The notes under the pieces were generated by a model. That model searched no databases. It was given only the letters and a program-made list of their open reading frames with translations, and was not told the origin of the DNA. The position numbers were made by a program, and so were the translations under genes. DNA of 10,679 nucleotides from Betaproteobacteria bacterium (GTDB lineage: Bacteria; Pseudomonadota; Gammaproteobacteria; Burkholderiales; SG8-39), in NCBI GenBank assembly GCA_007280315.1, contig QYQC01000091.1, positions 1 to 10,679 of the forward strand, read 5' to 3'. This document shows, one piece after another, positions 1 through 6,497 of this stretch. The first letter of the stretch is position 1. Each line of letters opens with the position of its first letter.

Positions 1-604
1 AGGCAGTCTTGACATCGACATAGGCCGGCGCACGCGCTTCGCGCGTGACCCATACCGTCTTCATTCCCAGGCGCTTGGCCGGCCTCAAGTTCTCGCGGCT
101 GTCCTCCACCATGACACAGCGCGAAGCGATCAGGCCGTGCGCACGCAGCACGCTTTGAAAGGCGGAGAGCGACGGCTTCGGCCGGTAGCCGGTGGACTCG
201 ATACAGTGCAGCGCGTCGAAATGGTCCTCTACGCCCATCATCTGCAGCACCGCGCTGGCGTAGTGCCGCGGCGCGTTGGACAACACCAGCTTGCGGCCCG
301 GCAGCCGGCGCAGCATGGCGGTGAGTCCGCGCTCGTACACCACCATATTGGAGAGGTCTGGAAACGCATGCGTCTCGCGCAGGAAGTGCCCTGGATCGGT
401 GCCGTGATGGCGCATCATGCCCAACAGCGTCGCGCCGTAGCTGCGCCAATAGTGCGTGCGCAGCGTGCCGGCGTCCTCCTCCGACAGGTGCAAATGCTGC
501 TGCAAATAGGCGGTCATGCTGCGACTGATATGCGGAAAAATATGCGGCGACGCATTGTGCAGGGTATTGTCCAGGTCGAACACCCAGGTCAGCCGCGTTG
601 GCAT
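1..604 (-). CDS. HAD-superfamily pyrimidine 5'-nucleotidase (3' end outside window)
   Basis: This is probably a cytosolic phosphatase of HAD subfamily IA that dephosphorylates pyrimidine nucleotides. Reading the minus strand from the ATG at 604 gives 201 open codons to the window edge, so only the C-terminus is missing. The HAD motifs appear in order: motif I FDLDNTL (residues 9-15, nucleophile D10 and acid/base D12), motif II VLSNAP (107-112), the motif III lysine in RPKPS (K143), and motif IV VEDSREN (166-172). An alpha-helical cap of about 80 residues lies between motifs I and II, as in type C1 caps. The start is set by how close motif I lies to the N-terminus; the ribosome site is weak. 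It is divergent from the M15 peptidase gene, 28 bp away. In other betaproteobacteria a gene of this type commonly sits just downstream of argB, as it does here apart from the interposed gene. The substrate is inferred from family resemblance only. Confidence 0.88.
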   Translation of the reverse strand, partial: MPTRLTWVFDLDNTLHNASPHIFPHISRSMTAYLQQHLHLSEEDAGTLRTHYWRSYGATLLGMMRHHGTDPGHFLRETHAFPDLSNMVVYERGLTAMLRRLPGRKLVLSNAPRHYASAVLQMMGVEDHFDALHCIESTGYRPKPSLSAFQSVLRAHGLIASRCVMVEDSRENLRPAKRLGMKTVWVTREARAPAYVDVKTA

Positions 605-633
605 CGTCACCCATCCGTCCTAGAATCGCCGCA
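598..633 (+). promoter_or_regulatory. Sigma-70-type promoter giving a predicted leaderless mRNA
   Basis: A -35 hexamer TTGGCA (598-603, 5 of 6 to consensus) is followed by a 17-bp spacer and a -10 hexamer TAGAAT (621-626, 5 of 6). The standard distance from the -10 puts +1 on A633, the A of the M15 peptidase ATG. No Shine-Dalgarno sequence lies between the -10 and the ATG, which fits a leaderless message. The -35 overlaps the start codon of the divergent nucleotidase gene (602-604). A perfect 12-bp palindrome, GCCGCATGCGGC (628-639), is centred on the ATG. Confidence 0.65.
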
Positions 634-1091
634 TGCGGCTTACACAAAATTTCTCGCTTGAGCAATTAATCCATTCGGAAACCGCGCAGCGCGAGCACAT
701 AGACAACACACCGGGTACCGACCTCGTCGACAACCTGCGACGGCTGGCCGAGGGCCTGGAACAGGTGCGTGCCCTGACCGGATTTCCGCTCGAAATCTCC
801 AGCGGCTACCGCTGCCCGGCGCTCAATCGGCGCGTCGGCGGTGCAAAAACTTCACAGCACACCCTCGGGCTGGCCGCCGATTTCACCTGCGACGAATTCG
901 GTCCGCCGGTGGATATTATCAAAGCCATCCGCGACTCCGATATCGAATTCGATCAATGCATACTGGAATATGCGAAATGGGTGCATATCTCCTTCAGCAA
1001 GGCACCGCGGCGCAAGGTGCTGACGATATACGATTCCAGACAGGGTTATCTCGACGGATTGCGGGACAAAGGCGGCACGCAGATCGCGTAG
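633..1091 (+). CDS. Small M15-type zinc peptidase (D-Ala-D-Ala carboxypeptidase-like)
   Basis: The 152-residue protein matches the single-domain M15 (VanY/phage-endolysin-like) peptidases that cut peptidoglycan stem peptides. Visible family features are an SGYRCPALN segment (57-65), the metal-binding stretch SQHTLGLAAD (74-83, presumed zinc ligands H76 and D83), and LEYAKWVHIS (111-120, presumed catalytic E112 and third ligand H118). The N-terminus (LTQNFSLEQLIHSETA) matches the family start, so ATG 633 is chosen despite the absent ribosome site. No signal peptide or membrane segment is visible. The protein would therefore stay in the cytoplasm unless released by lysis or another route, as phage versions are. 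It is transcribed against its flanking genes argB and the nucleotidase. A phage origin is plausible but inferred; the true substrate is unknown. Confidence 0.85.
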   Translation: MRLTQNFSLEQLIHSETAQREHIDNTPGTDLVDNLRRLAEGLEQVRALTGFPLEISSGYRCPALNRRVGGAKTSQHTLGLAADFTCDEFGPPVDIIKAIRDSDIEFDQCILEYAKWVHISFSKAPRRKVLTIYDSRQGYLDGLRDKGGTQIA

Positions 1092-1136
1092 TTTCGCGGA
1101 CGCAGGTCCCTGCCCACTGCATCTGTCACATTGAAA

Positions 1137-1203
1137 AGCAGATCCCTCGGCTCCGCGCGCCCCACGGCCGTACAGCAGATCCCTCGGCGCTGCGCGCCTC
1201 GGG
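1137..1203. repeat. REP-like repeat: two copies of a GC-rich palindromic unit, one degraded
   Basis: The 15-mer AGCAGATCCCTCGGC occurs at 1137-1151 and again at 1174-1188, 37 bp apart. The second copy continues to about 1205 and forms an imperfect inverted repeat: ATCCCTCGGCG at 1179-1189 faces CGCCTCGGGAT near 1195-1205, with a two-base internal mismatch. The first copy has lost its right arm. It sits between two convergent genes, the usual place for extragenic palindromes. Family membership cannot be shown from one window. Confidence 0.6.
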
Positions 1204-1204
1204 A

Positions 1205-1235
1205 TGACTCTGCCGGGCCATGCCCGGCAGAGTCA
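1205..1235 (-). terminator. Hairpin overlapping the argB stop codon, likely bidirectional 3' end
   Basis: TGACTCTGCCGGGC (1205-1218) and GCCCGGCAGAGTCA (1222-1235) form a perfect 14-bp stem with a 3-base loop. The argB TGA (1233-1235) is the first base-paired triplet. No U-tract follows on either strand, so it is not a classical intrinsic terminator. It more likely blocks 3' exonucleases or acts with a factor. Being symmetric, it may serve both argB and the convergent peptidase gene. Confidence 0.55.
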
Positions 1236-2117
1236 CTTGCCGCGGATCAGCGTGCCGACGCCCTGGTCGGTGAGAATTTCCAGCAGCAGTGCGTGCTCGA
1301 CGCGGCCGTCGATGATGTGTACGCTCTTCACCCCGCTCCTGGCCGCATCCAGCGCCGAACTGATTTTGGGCAGCATGCCGCCGGAGAGCGTGCCATCGGC
1401 AAACAAGGCGTCGATCTGCTTGGCCGTCAGTCCGGTAAGGAGCTTGCCCTCTTTGTCCAGAACGCCCGGCGTGTTGGTGAGCAGCACCAGCTTCTCCGCC
1501 TTCAGAATTTCGGCCAGTTTCCCCGCGACCAGATCGGCGTTGATGTTGAAGGATTCGCCGTTGGCGCCCACCCCGATGGGCGCGACAACCGGAATGAACC
1601 CGCCGGCTTCCAGCACCGAAATCACCTGCGGGTCGATGGAGTCGATTTCACCCACTTGGCCGATGTCCAGCATCTGTTTTGGTTTGTCCCTGTCGGCGAG
1701 CATCAGTTTCTTCGCGCGGATGAACGCGCCGTCCTGCCCGGTCAGGCCGACCGCTTTGCCGCCGGCCTGATTGATCAGCGTGACGATGTCCTTGTTGACC
1801 GCGCCGCCCAGCACCATCTCGACCACGTCCATGGTCTCGGCATCGGTGACACGCATGCCCTGCACGAATTCACCGGTCTTTCCGATGCGTTTGAGCAACG
1901 CCTCGATCTGCGGGCCGCCGCCGTGCACCACCACCGGATTCATGCCCACCAGCTTCAACAACACTACATCGTGGGCAAAGCTCCGCTGCAGAACCGGATC
2001 CGCCATCGCGCTGCCGCCGTATTTGACGACGATGGTCTTGCCGTGAAAGCGCTTGATGTAAGGCAGCGCTTCGGCCAGCGTAAGGGCCTTCTGTGCAGGT
2101 GCGGCAGGCGTGGACAT
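1233..2117 (-). CDS. argB: Acetylglutamate kinase (ArgB)
   Basis: This enzyme phosphorylates N-acetyl-L-glutamate with ATP, the second step of arginine biosynthesis in the cytosol. The 294-residue length is typical. Amino-acid-kinase motifs are clear: KYGGSAM (32-38), the substrate loop VHGGGPQ (64-70), NINAD (191-195), the nucleotide-side stretch LLTNTPGVLDKEGKLL (212-227) and GGMLPK (246-251). About 22 residues precede the kinase core. In known arginine-inhibited hexameric enzymes such an N-terminal helix mediates hexamer formation, so feedback inhibition by arginine is a reasonable inference. ATG 2117 is chosen because it gives the family N-terminus; an in-frame TTG at 2135 adds six residues, and neither start has a good Shine-Dalgarno. 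A TAAAAT (-10-like, 2148-2153) lies upstream but has no convincing -35. The terminator at 2168-2194 separates it from hsp20. Confidence 0.96.
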   Translation of the reverse strand: MSTPAAPAQKALTLAEALPYIKRFHGKTIVVKYGGSAMADPVLQRSFAHDVVLLKLVGMNPVVVHGGGPQIEALLKRIGKTGEFVQGMRVTDAETMDVVEMVLGGAVNKDIVTLINQAGGKAVGLTGQDGAFIRAKKLMLADRDKPKQMLDIGQVGEIDSIDPQVISVLEAGGFIPVVAPIGVGANGESFNINADLVAGKLAEILKAEKLVLLTNTPGVLDKEGKLLTGLTAKQIDALFADGTLSGGMLPKISSALDAARSGVKSVHIIDGRVEHALLLEILTDQGVGTLIRGK

Positions 2118-2167
2118 GGAAGCAGCCACTATCAATGTAATGGCCGCATTTTACCGCCCCCAGGACG

Positions 2168-2194
2168 AAAAAAGGCGGCCACAAGCCGCCTTTT
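2168..2194 (-). terminator. Intrinsic terminator of the hsp20 gene
   Basis: On the minus strand, GGCGGC (2190-2185), loop TTGTG and GCCGCC (2179-2174) form a GC stem. It is extended by A-T pairs and followed by six U residues (2173-2168). It begins about 24 bases past the Hsp20 stop codon. It should keep heat-shock transcription from running into argB. Confidence 0.88.
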
Positions 2195-2217
2195 CCCGTT
2201 GCCGCAACAGCGTTTGC

Positions 2218-2646
2218 TTATTGGATGGTCAGCTGACGCCCGGCCACATCGGCTTTCTTGGGCAATGTCAGCTCGAGCACGCCGTCGGCAAATTTCGCAT
2301 TGGCAGCCGACTGGTCGATATCCGTTCCCAGACGGAACGCGCGCGCGACCTTTCCGTAATAGCGTTCGCGGTGCAGCACCCGTTCGTTTTCCCTGGTTTC
2401 TTTTTCCGCACGCGCCTCGGCGCTGATCGAAACCTGGTCACCATCGATGTTGACCTGGATGTCTTCCTTCTTCACCCCGGGAATCTCGGCGTGCACGATG
2501 TAGGCGTTGTCCTTCTCGCTCACGTCGATCTTGATACGCGCCGGCGTCGCCGGCTGTCCTTCATACGCGACCGGACGCACGAAAAAACCTTTCAGAAGAT
2601 CGTCGAAAACGTCTCCGAAAGGGTCATAACGCGAAATGTTTGCCAT
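2218..2646 (-). CDS. Hsp20 / alpha-crystallin small heat-shock protein
   Basis: This 142-residue ATP-independent holdase binds unfolding cytosolic proteins during stress. It has a short N-terminal arm (1-35, SRYDPFGDVFDDLLKGFF), then an alpha-crystallin domain from about 36 to 132. The domain contains the hallmark ADGVLELTLPK (120-130, A-x-x-x-G-V-L type). A short tail ends in LTIQ, where LTI stands in for the I-x-I motif used for oligomer assembly. The start is decided by the ribosome site: AAGGAG lies 7 nt before the ATG at 2646 but only 1 nt before another in-frame ATG at 2652. A much longer upstream reading frame has no family similarity and crosses the promoter. The gene appears monocistronic, with its own sigma-32 promoter and intrinsic terminator. 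Confidence 0.95.
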   Translation of the reverse strand: MANISRYDPFGDVFDDLLKGFFVRPVAYEGQPATPARIKIDVSEKDNAYIVHAEIPGVKKEDIQVNIDGDQVSISAEARAEKETRENERVLHRERYYGKVARAFRLGTDIDQSAANAKFADGVLELTLPKKADVAGRQLTIQ

Positions 2647-2653
2647 GGTCATT

Positions 2654-2659
2654 CTCCTT
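2654..2659 (-). promoter_or_regulatory. Ribosome binding site deciding the hsp20 start
   Basis: AAGGAG lies 7 nt upstream of ATG 2646 and 1 nt upstream of ATG 2652. Spacing therefore selects 2646, giving a protein that starts MANISRYDPF. Confidence 0.8.
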
Positions 2660-2700
2660 TCAAAATTTTTCAGTCGGCGGCCTTGCGGCCAGTAACATGA

Positions 2701-2728
2701 ATATGGGGCGCAACCATTCGCTTTCAAG
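2701..2728 (-). promoter_or_regulatory. Sigma-32 (heat-shock) promoter of hsp20
   Basis: On the minus strand, CTTGAAA (2728-2722) is followed by 13 bp and then CCCCATAT (2708-2701). Both elements match the RpoH consensus (CTTGAAA, CCCCATnT) without a mismatch, and the spacing is standard. Transcription should start near 2694, leaving a leader of about 48 nt. That leader contains a small GGCC-GCAA-GGCC hairpin before the ribosome site. It lies directly upstream of a heat-shock gene, which supports the call. Confidence 0.92.
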
Positions 2729-3018
2729 GGGTGATGGTTCAGTATTGAGCATCCGGCACCCGACCTAGGCCGCTGGCAAGCGCCGCGGCCAGGCGAGAGC
2801 GAGACAGCGCACCAGTTGGCGATCGCGGCGTCAAAAAATCCTGACAAGTCAAATCCTGATACTGGCCCAAGGCGGCAGGGATTTGGTACAGTAGTGTCAC
2901 GTTCGTTGGAATTGTCCCGGTCTGGCCGCCTTTCCCCGCAGCGCTTCAGCGCACGCGCATAGGACATTCCAGGGATGATAAATCGGGAACAGCGAATCGG
3001 GTAAGCAGAACTTTAACC
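2729..3018. other. Intergenic region between divergent hsp20 and aapJ
   Basis: No gene is supported here; the long minus-strand frame covering it is out of keeping with Hsp20 and AapJ starts. It must hold the aap promoter, but I find no strong match. The best is TTGGTA (2883-2888), an 18-bp gap, then TGGAAT (2907-2912), each 4 of 6. Possible regulator sites are a direct repeat AAATCCTGA (2836-2844 and 2851-2859) enclosing an inverted TGAC-AA-GTCA (2842-2851). AATCGGG also repeats at 2981-2987 and 2995-3001 in the aapJ leader. No sigma-54 -24/-12 element was found. Confidence 0.4.
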
Positions 3019-3029
3019 AGGAGGAGTTT

Positions 3030-4073
3030 ATGCATATGAAGATCAACAACACCAAACTAGCGCTCGCCATTGTCGCTGCCACCAGCGCACTAGTCGTTGC
3101 CGGCCCGGCGCAGGCGGGCAAGACGCTCGATGCGATCAAGGCGCGCGGCGAACTCGTATGCGGCGTCAATACCGGCCTGGCTGGCTTCTCCGCCGCCGAC
3201 AGCCAGGGCAAGTGGTCTGGGCTGGATGTGGATGTGTGCCGCGCCATTGCAGCGGCGGTGCTGAGCGACGGCAACAAAGTTAAGTTCGTGCCGCTCACCG
3301 CGCAACAGCGGTTCACAGCGCTGCAGTCGGGCGAGATCGACATTCTTTCGCGCAATACCACCTGGACGCTCACGCGCGATGCTTCGCTGGGTCTGAGTTT
3401 TGTGGGCATCACCTACTACGATGGACAGGGATTCATGGTGCCGGTAAAAACCAAGGTCAAGAGCGCCAAGCAATTGAAGAACGCCACGGTATGCGTGCAG
3501 GCGGGCACGACCACGGAAAAGAACCTGACCGATTACTCGCGCACCAACAACCTCAACGTCAAACCGATCGTGTTCGAAAAGCAGGAAGCCGCCACCGGCG
3601 CCTATTTCTCCGGCCGCTGTGTCGCCTACACCACGGATGCGTCGGGCCTGGCATCGACCCGAAACAAGGATGCGAAGGACCCGAAGGAACACGTCATCCT
3701 GCCCGAACTGATTTCCAAGGAGCCGCTCGGTCCGGTAGTGCGCCGCGGCGACGATGAATGGTTTGCCATCGCCAAGTGGGTGATCTACGGGCTGGTCGAA
3801 TCCGAGGAATACGGCATCACCCAGGACAATGTCGACAAGCTCAAAGCCGATAGCAAGGATCCGGTGGTAATGCGCATCCTCGGCACTTCGGAAGACACCG
3901 GCAAGCTGCTCGGCCTGGACAAGGACTGGATGGCGCGCGCGGTGAAGACTGTCGGAAACTACGGCGAAATATTCGAGCGCAACGTCGGTCCGAAGACGTC
4001 ATTGGCTTTGCCGCGCGGCATTAACGCCCAGTGGAACAAGGGCGGCCTGATGTACGCCCCGCCGGTTCGCTGA
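3030..4073 (+). CDS. aapJ: General L-amino-acid ABC importer, periplasmic binding protein AapJ
   Basis: This protein captures amino acids in the periplasm and delivers them to the AapQM membrane channel. A Sec signal peptide is visible: basic N-terminus, hydrophobic core (10-24) and an AQA cleavage site after residue 29. The mature protein opens with KTLDAIKARGELVCGVN, followed by GLDVDVCRAIAAAV (64-77) and LTAQQRFTALQSGEIDILSRNTTWTLTRD (89-117), which are typical of the AapJ/BztA branch of family 3 binding proteins. The length, 347 residues, fits AapJ. AGGAGGAG (3019-3026) precedes the ATG at 3030; a second in-frame ATG at 3036 is also well spaced, so the start is uncertain by two residues. 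It is first in aapJQMP, as expected for the most abundant component. Members can be broad-specificity or prefer Glu/Gln/Asp/Asn; sequence alone does not decide. Confidence 0.95.
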   Translation: MHMKINNTKLALAIVAATSALVVAGPAQAGKTLDAIKARGELVCGVNTGLAGFSAADSQGKWSGLDVDVCRAIAAAVLSDGNKVKFVPLTAQQRFTALQSGEIDILSRNTTWTLTRDASLGLSFVGITYYDGQGFMVPVKTKVKSAKQLKNATVCVQAGTTTEKNLTDYSRTNNLNVKPIVFEKQEAATGAYFSGRCVAYTTDASGLASTRNKDAKDPKEHVILPELISKEPLGPVVRRGDDEWFAIAKWVIYGLVESEEYGITQDNVDKLKADSKDPVVMRILGTSEDTGKLLGLDKDWMARAVKTVGNYGEIFERNVGPKTSLALPRGINAQWNKGGLMYAPPVR

Positions 4074-4085
4074 CGCCGGCCCGGT

Positions 4086-4107
4086 GGCGCGGTCGCATGA
4101 CCGCGCC
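4086..4107 (+). other. Stable mRNA hairpin between aapJ and aapQ
   Basis: GGCGCGGTC (4086-4094), loop GCAT and GACCGCGCC (4099-4107) form a perfect 9-bp GC-rich stem 12 bases after the aapJ stop. No U-tract follows. Such hairpins after a binding-protein gene commonly protect the upstream message and lower expression of the permease genes. That role is inferred here. Confidence 0.65.
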
Positions 4108-4188
4108 GCGCTCAATCTTGTTGCTGCTCTGAATTGCCGAAATTGCGCCGCGACGCCGGCGTACCGGTCTGGCTGATGACGCAGCATG

Positions 4189-4204
4189 AAGGAGTCGCAT
4201 CTTG
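4189..4204 (+). promoter_or_regulatory. Ribosome binding site and UUG start of aapQ
   Basis: AAGGAG (4189-4194) lies 7 nt before TTG 4202. No in-frame ATG occurs until about 48 codons later, inside the first periplasmic segment. The site therefore supports the UUG start. Confidence 0.75.
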
Positions 4205-5380
4205 ACTGAACGCGCGCCGCCAAGAAAACGCGCCTGGACCTGGCGCAGTCAGGCGCTTCGCGGTCTCGTGTACCAGCTCGTCGCGGTGTCGCTCATCGCC
4301 CTCGCGGTCTGGTATCTCGCCCAGTCGACGCTCGCCAACATGGCCGCGCGCGGCATCCAGTCCGGTTTCGGTTTCCTGCTGCAGCCCGCCGGATTCGACA
4401 TCGGCGAATCGCTGATTCCCTATGACGCGCTCGACCCGTACTGGAAGGCCTATGCGGTGGGCGTGCTCAACACGCTGCGTGTCGCCGTGGTCGGCATTAT
4501 CTTTGCCACCCTGCTGGGAACCATCCTCGGTGTCGGCCGGTTTTCCGCCAATGCGATCGTGCGCGGACTTTGCTATGCCTATGTCGAGGTGTTTCGCAAC
4601 GTGCCGGTGCTGTTGCAGCTCCTGATGTGGTACCTGCTGTTCGCGGACATCCTGCCGCCGATTACCGAAGCGGTTTCCGTGGGAGGCCTATTCTTTCTCT
4701 CCAAGAACGGGCTTTCGTTTCCCGTGCCGGTGTGGGTTCCGGGTGTCGGCATGGCGCTGCTGGGAACGCTGGCCGGCGTGGTGGCAGCCTGGTTCTATCG
4801 ACGCTGGGCAATCGCGAAATTCGAGGCTACCGGGCAGATCAGGAGTCTTTTCTGGGTGCCGATAGCGATCGTCGTCGCCGGAGAGTTGCTCGGCTGGATC
4901 GCGGGCGGAGCGCCTACGGCGTGGGATATACCCAAGCCCGGCGGCTTCGTCATGCAAGGCGGCGCATCCGCTACCCCTGAGTTTCTCGCAGTTCTGCTCG
5001 GCCTGGTGCTCTACACCTCGGCGTTCATCGCCGAGGTCGTGCGTGCGGGAATCGCGTCGGTAGCACATGGCCAGGTCGAAGCCGCCGGCAGCCTGGGGCT
5101 GTCAAAACCGCAATCCATGCGCCTGGTCATACTGCCGCAAGCGTTACGCGTCATCATCCCGCCCGTCACCAGCCAGTATTTAAATCTGACCAAGAATTCG
5201 TCGCTGGCCGTGGCTGTGGGCTATCCCGACGTGGTTTCCATCGCCAATACGTCGCTGAATCAGACTGGACGCGCGGTGGAGTGCATTGCACTGATCATGG
5301 CCGTCTATCTCACGACGTCGCTGGCCACCTCGGCGTTCATGAACTGGTACAACCGCCATGCCGCGATCAAGGAGCGCTGA
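4202..5380 (+). CDS. aapQ: General L-amino-acid ABC importer, permease AapQ
   Basis: This is one of two inner-membrane channel subunits of the Aap importer (HisM/GlnP-type permease family). The 392 residues give about eight hydrophobic segments, for example 21-40, 91-113, 135-156, 182-199, 218-235, 262-282 and 359-379. A central linker (about 157-260), longer than in simple polar amino-acid permeases, is characteristic of the Aap/Bzt type. The cytoplasmic EAA loop that docks the ATPase is QVEAAGSLGLSKPQSMRLVI (291-310), continuing LPQALRVIIP. Further family signatures are YVEVFRNVPVLLQLL and NSSLAVAVGYPDVVSI. The gene uses a UUG start with a well-placed AAGGAG. It follows aapJ after a 128-bp gap with a hairpin, and its stop is 1 bp from the aapM start. 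The last codons of aapQ contain the aapM ribosome site, suggesting coupled translation. Confidence 0.94.
   Translation: MTERAPPRKRAWTWRSQALRGLVYQLVAVSLIALAVWYLAQSTLANMAARGIQSGFGFLLQPAGFDIGESLIPYDALDPYWKAYAVGVLNTLRVAVVGIIFATLLGTILGVGRFSANAIVRGLCYAYVEVFRNVPVLLQLLMWYLLFADILPPITEAVSVGGLFFLSKNGLSFPVPVWVPGVGMALLGTLAGVVAAWFYRRWAIAKFEATGQIRSLFWVPIAIVVAGELLGWIAGGAPTAWDIPKPGGFVMQGGASATPEFLAVLLGLVLYTSAFIAEVVRAGIASVAHGQVEAAGSLGLSKPQSMRLVILPQALRVIIPPVTSQYLNLTKNSSLAVAVGYPDVVSIANTSLNQTGRAVECIALIMAVYLTTSLATSAFMNWYNRHAAIKER
5369..5374 (+). promoter_or_regulatory. Ribosome binding site deciding the aapM start
   Basis: AAGGAG inside the end of aapQ lies 7 nt before ATG 5382. It favours this start over an in-frame ATG at 5358, which overlaps aapQ and has no such site. 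Confidence 0.8.
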
Positions 5381-5381
5381 A

Positions 5382-6488
5382 ATGGCCGGCAGTGTTTTTC
5401 TACCGATTCCGGCGCGGCCGGCCCCGGTGAAAACCGAAGGGGTACTGCCTTGGATGCGCGCCAACCTGTTCGGAAACTGGGTCAATTCTCTGGTCACGGC
5501 GCTGATCGCCGTCGCGATCGGGTATGCGGCGTCTGCATTCCTCAGTTGGGGCCTGGTCAACGCGGTGTTTGCGCCCAGCGCAGATCAATGCCAGGCCGCG
5601 CGTGGGAGCGGCGCATGCTGGGGCGTAATCGTTGAGAAGTTCCGCATCATTATTTTTGGCCGCTACCCGTACGCCGAGCAGTGGCGACCCGAAATCGGCA
5701 CCATTTTGCTGCTGGGCCTGCTCATCATGAGCTGCATCCGTCGCTTCTGGAAACCATGGCTGGTTCCCGCCTGGATTGTCGTTCTGTTTGCTTTCTTTTC
5801 GCTCATGGGGGGCGGCAGGCTGGGACTTTCCGACGTGGGAAGCGACCAATGGGGCGGGCTGCCGCTCACCATCATGCTGGCGACGCTCTCCATCGTCTTC
5901 GCCTACCCGCTTGCAATTCTGGTTGCGTTGGGACGCATGTCCACACTGCCGGCAATCCGGTCACTGTGCATCATCTATGTGGAACTGATACGCGGCGTGC
6001 CGCTTATTTCCGTACTGTTCATGGCGAGTTTCATGTTTCCGCTGTTTCTACCAGTGGGAAAGTCACCCGATGTGTTGTTGCGCGTGCTGGTCGGGATCAC
6101 GCTGTTTTCAGCCGCCTATCTCGCAGAGGTGGTGCGCGGCGGCTTGCAGGCCATTCCGAAAGGTCAGGTTGAATCATCGCAATCGCTGGGCCTCACTTAC
6201 TGGCAGACGCAGCGCAAGATCGTGCTGCCGCAGGCACTTGCCATGGTGGTGCCTGGGATCGTCAACAGCTTTATCGCCATTTTCAAGGATACCTCGCTGG
6301 TCACCATCGTTTCACTCTACGAACTGACCGGCGCGATGGGCCTCGCGCTGAACTCGGAAGCCGACTGGCGCCCGTTCAAAATAGAAGGCTATCTGTTCAT
6401 CACGCTCATCTACTTTGTGTTCTGCTTTTCCATGTCCCGCTACAGCCTGTGGATCGAGCACCAGGTCGGCCGCAGCAAGACCCGATAG
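5382..6488 (+). CDS. aapM: General L-amino-acid ABC importer, permease AapM
   Basis: This is the second channel subunit, pairing with AapQ. The 368 residues include hydrophobic segments at about 36-60, 105-118, 126-142, 160-183, 205-224, 232-250 and 336-352. The N-terminal half (to about 155) is an Aap/Bzt-specific extension containing FGRYPYAEQWRP (92-103). The C-terminal half is the conserved permease core. Its docking loop is QVESSQSLGLTYWQTQRKIV (262-281), with ESS where many relatives have EAA. It is followed by LPQALAMVVPGIVNSFIAIF and the signature KDTSLVTIVSLYELTG. The start at 5382 is set by the AAGGAG spacing. The gene is nearly contiguous with aapQ, and 9 bases separate its end from the aapP start. 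Confidence 0.94.
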   Translation: MAGSVFLPIPARPAPVKTEGVLPWMRANLFGNWVNSLVTALIAVAIGYAASAFLSWGLVNAVFAPSADQCQAARGSGACWGVIVEKFRIIIFGRYPYAEQWRPEIGTILLLGLLIMSCIRRFWKPWLVPAWIVVLFAFFSLMGGGRLGLSDVGSDQWGGLPLTIMLATLSIVFAYPLAILVALGRMSTLPAIRSLCIIYVELIRGVPLISVLFMASFMFPLFLPVGKSPDVLLRVLVGITLFSAAYLAEVVRGGLQAIPKGQVESSQSLGLTYWQTQRKIVLPQALAMVVPGIVNSFIAIFKDTSLVTIVSLYELTGAMGLALNSEADWRPFKIEGYLFITLIYFVFCFSMSRYSLWIEHQVGRSKTR

Positions 6489-6497
6489 GAAACCACC

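Noticed and set aside
137..661. A 174-codon plus-strand open frame
   Set aside because: It is antisense to the nucleotidase gene, whose HAD motifs are all present on the minus strand.
1131..2426. A 431-codon open frame on the plus strand
   Set aside because: It is antisense to argB and part of hsp20, both well supported, and has no recognisable domain.
2653..2694. RNA thermometer in the hsp20 leader
   Set aside because: I looked for a U-rich or CUCC stretch able to pair with the AAGGAG. Only the adjacent TTTT is available, with too short a loop, so no ROSE- or fourU-type fold is supported.
2870..2930. Sigma-54 promoter for aapJQMP
   Set aside because: TTGGTACAGTAGTG superficially resembles a -24 element, but no properly spaced TGC -12 element follows.
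2647..2967. Long N-terminal extension of Hsp20
   Set aside because: It would translate across the sigma-32 promoter and the ribosome site and has no family similarity.
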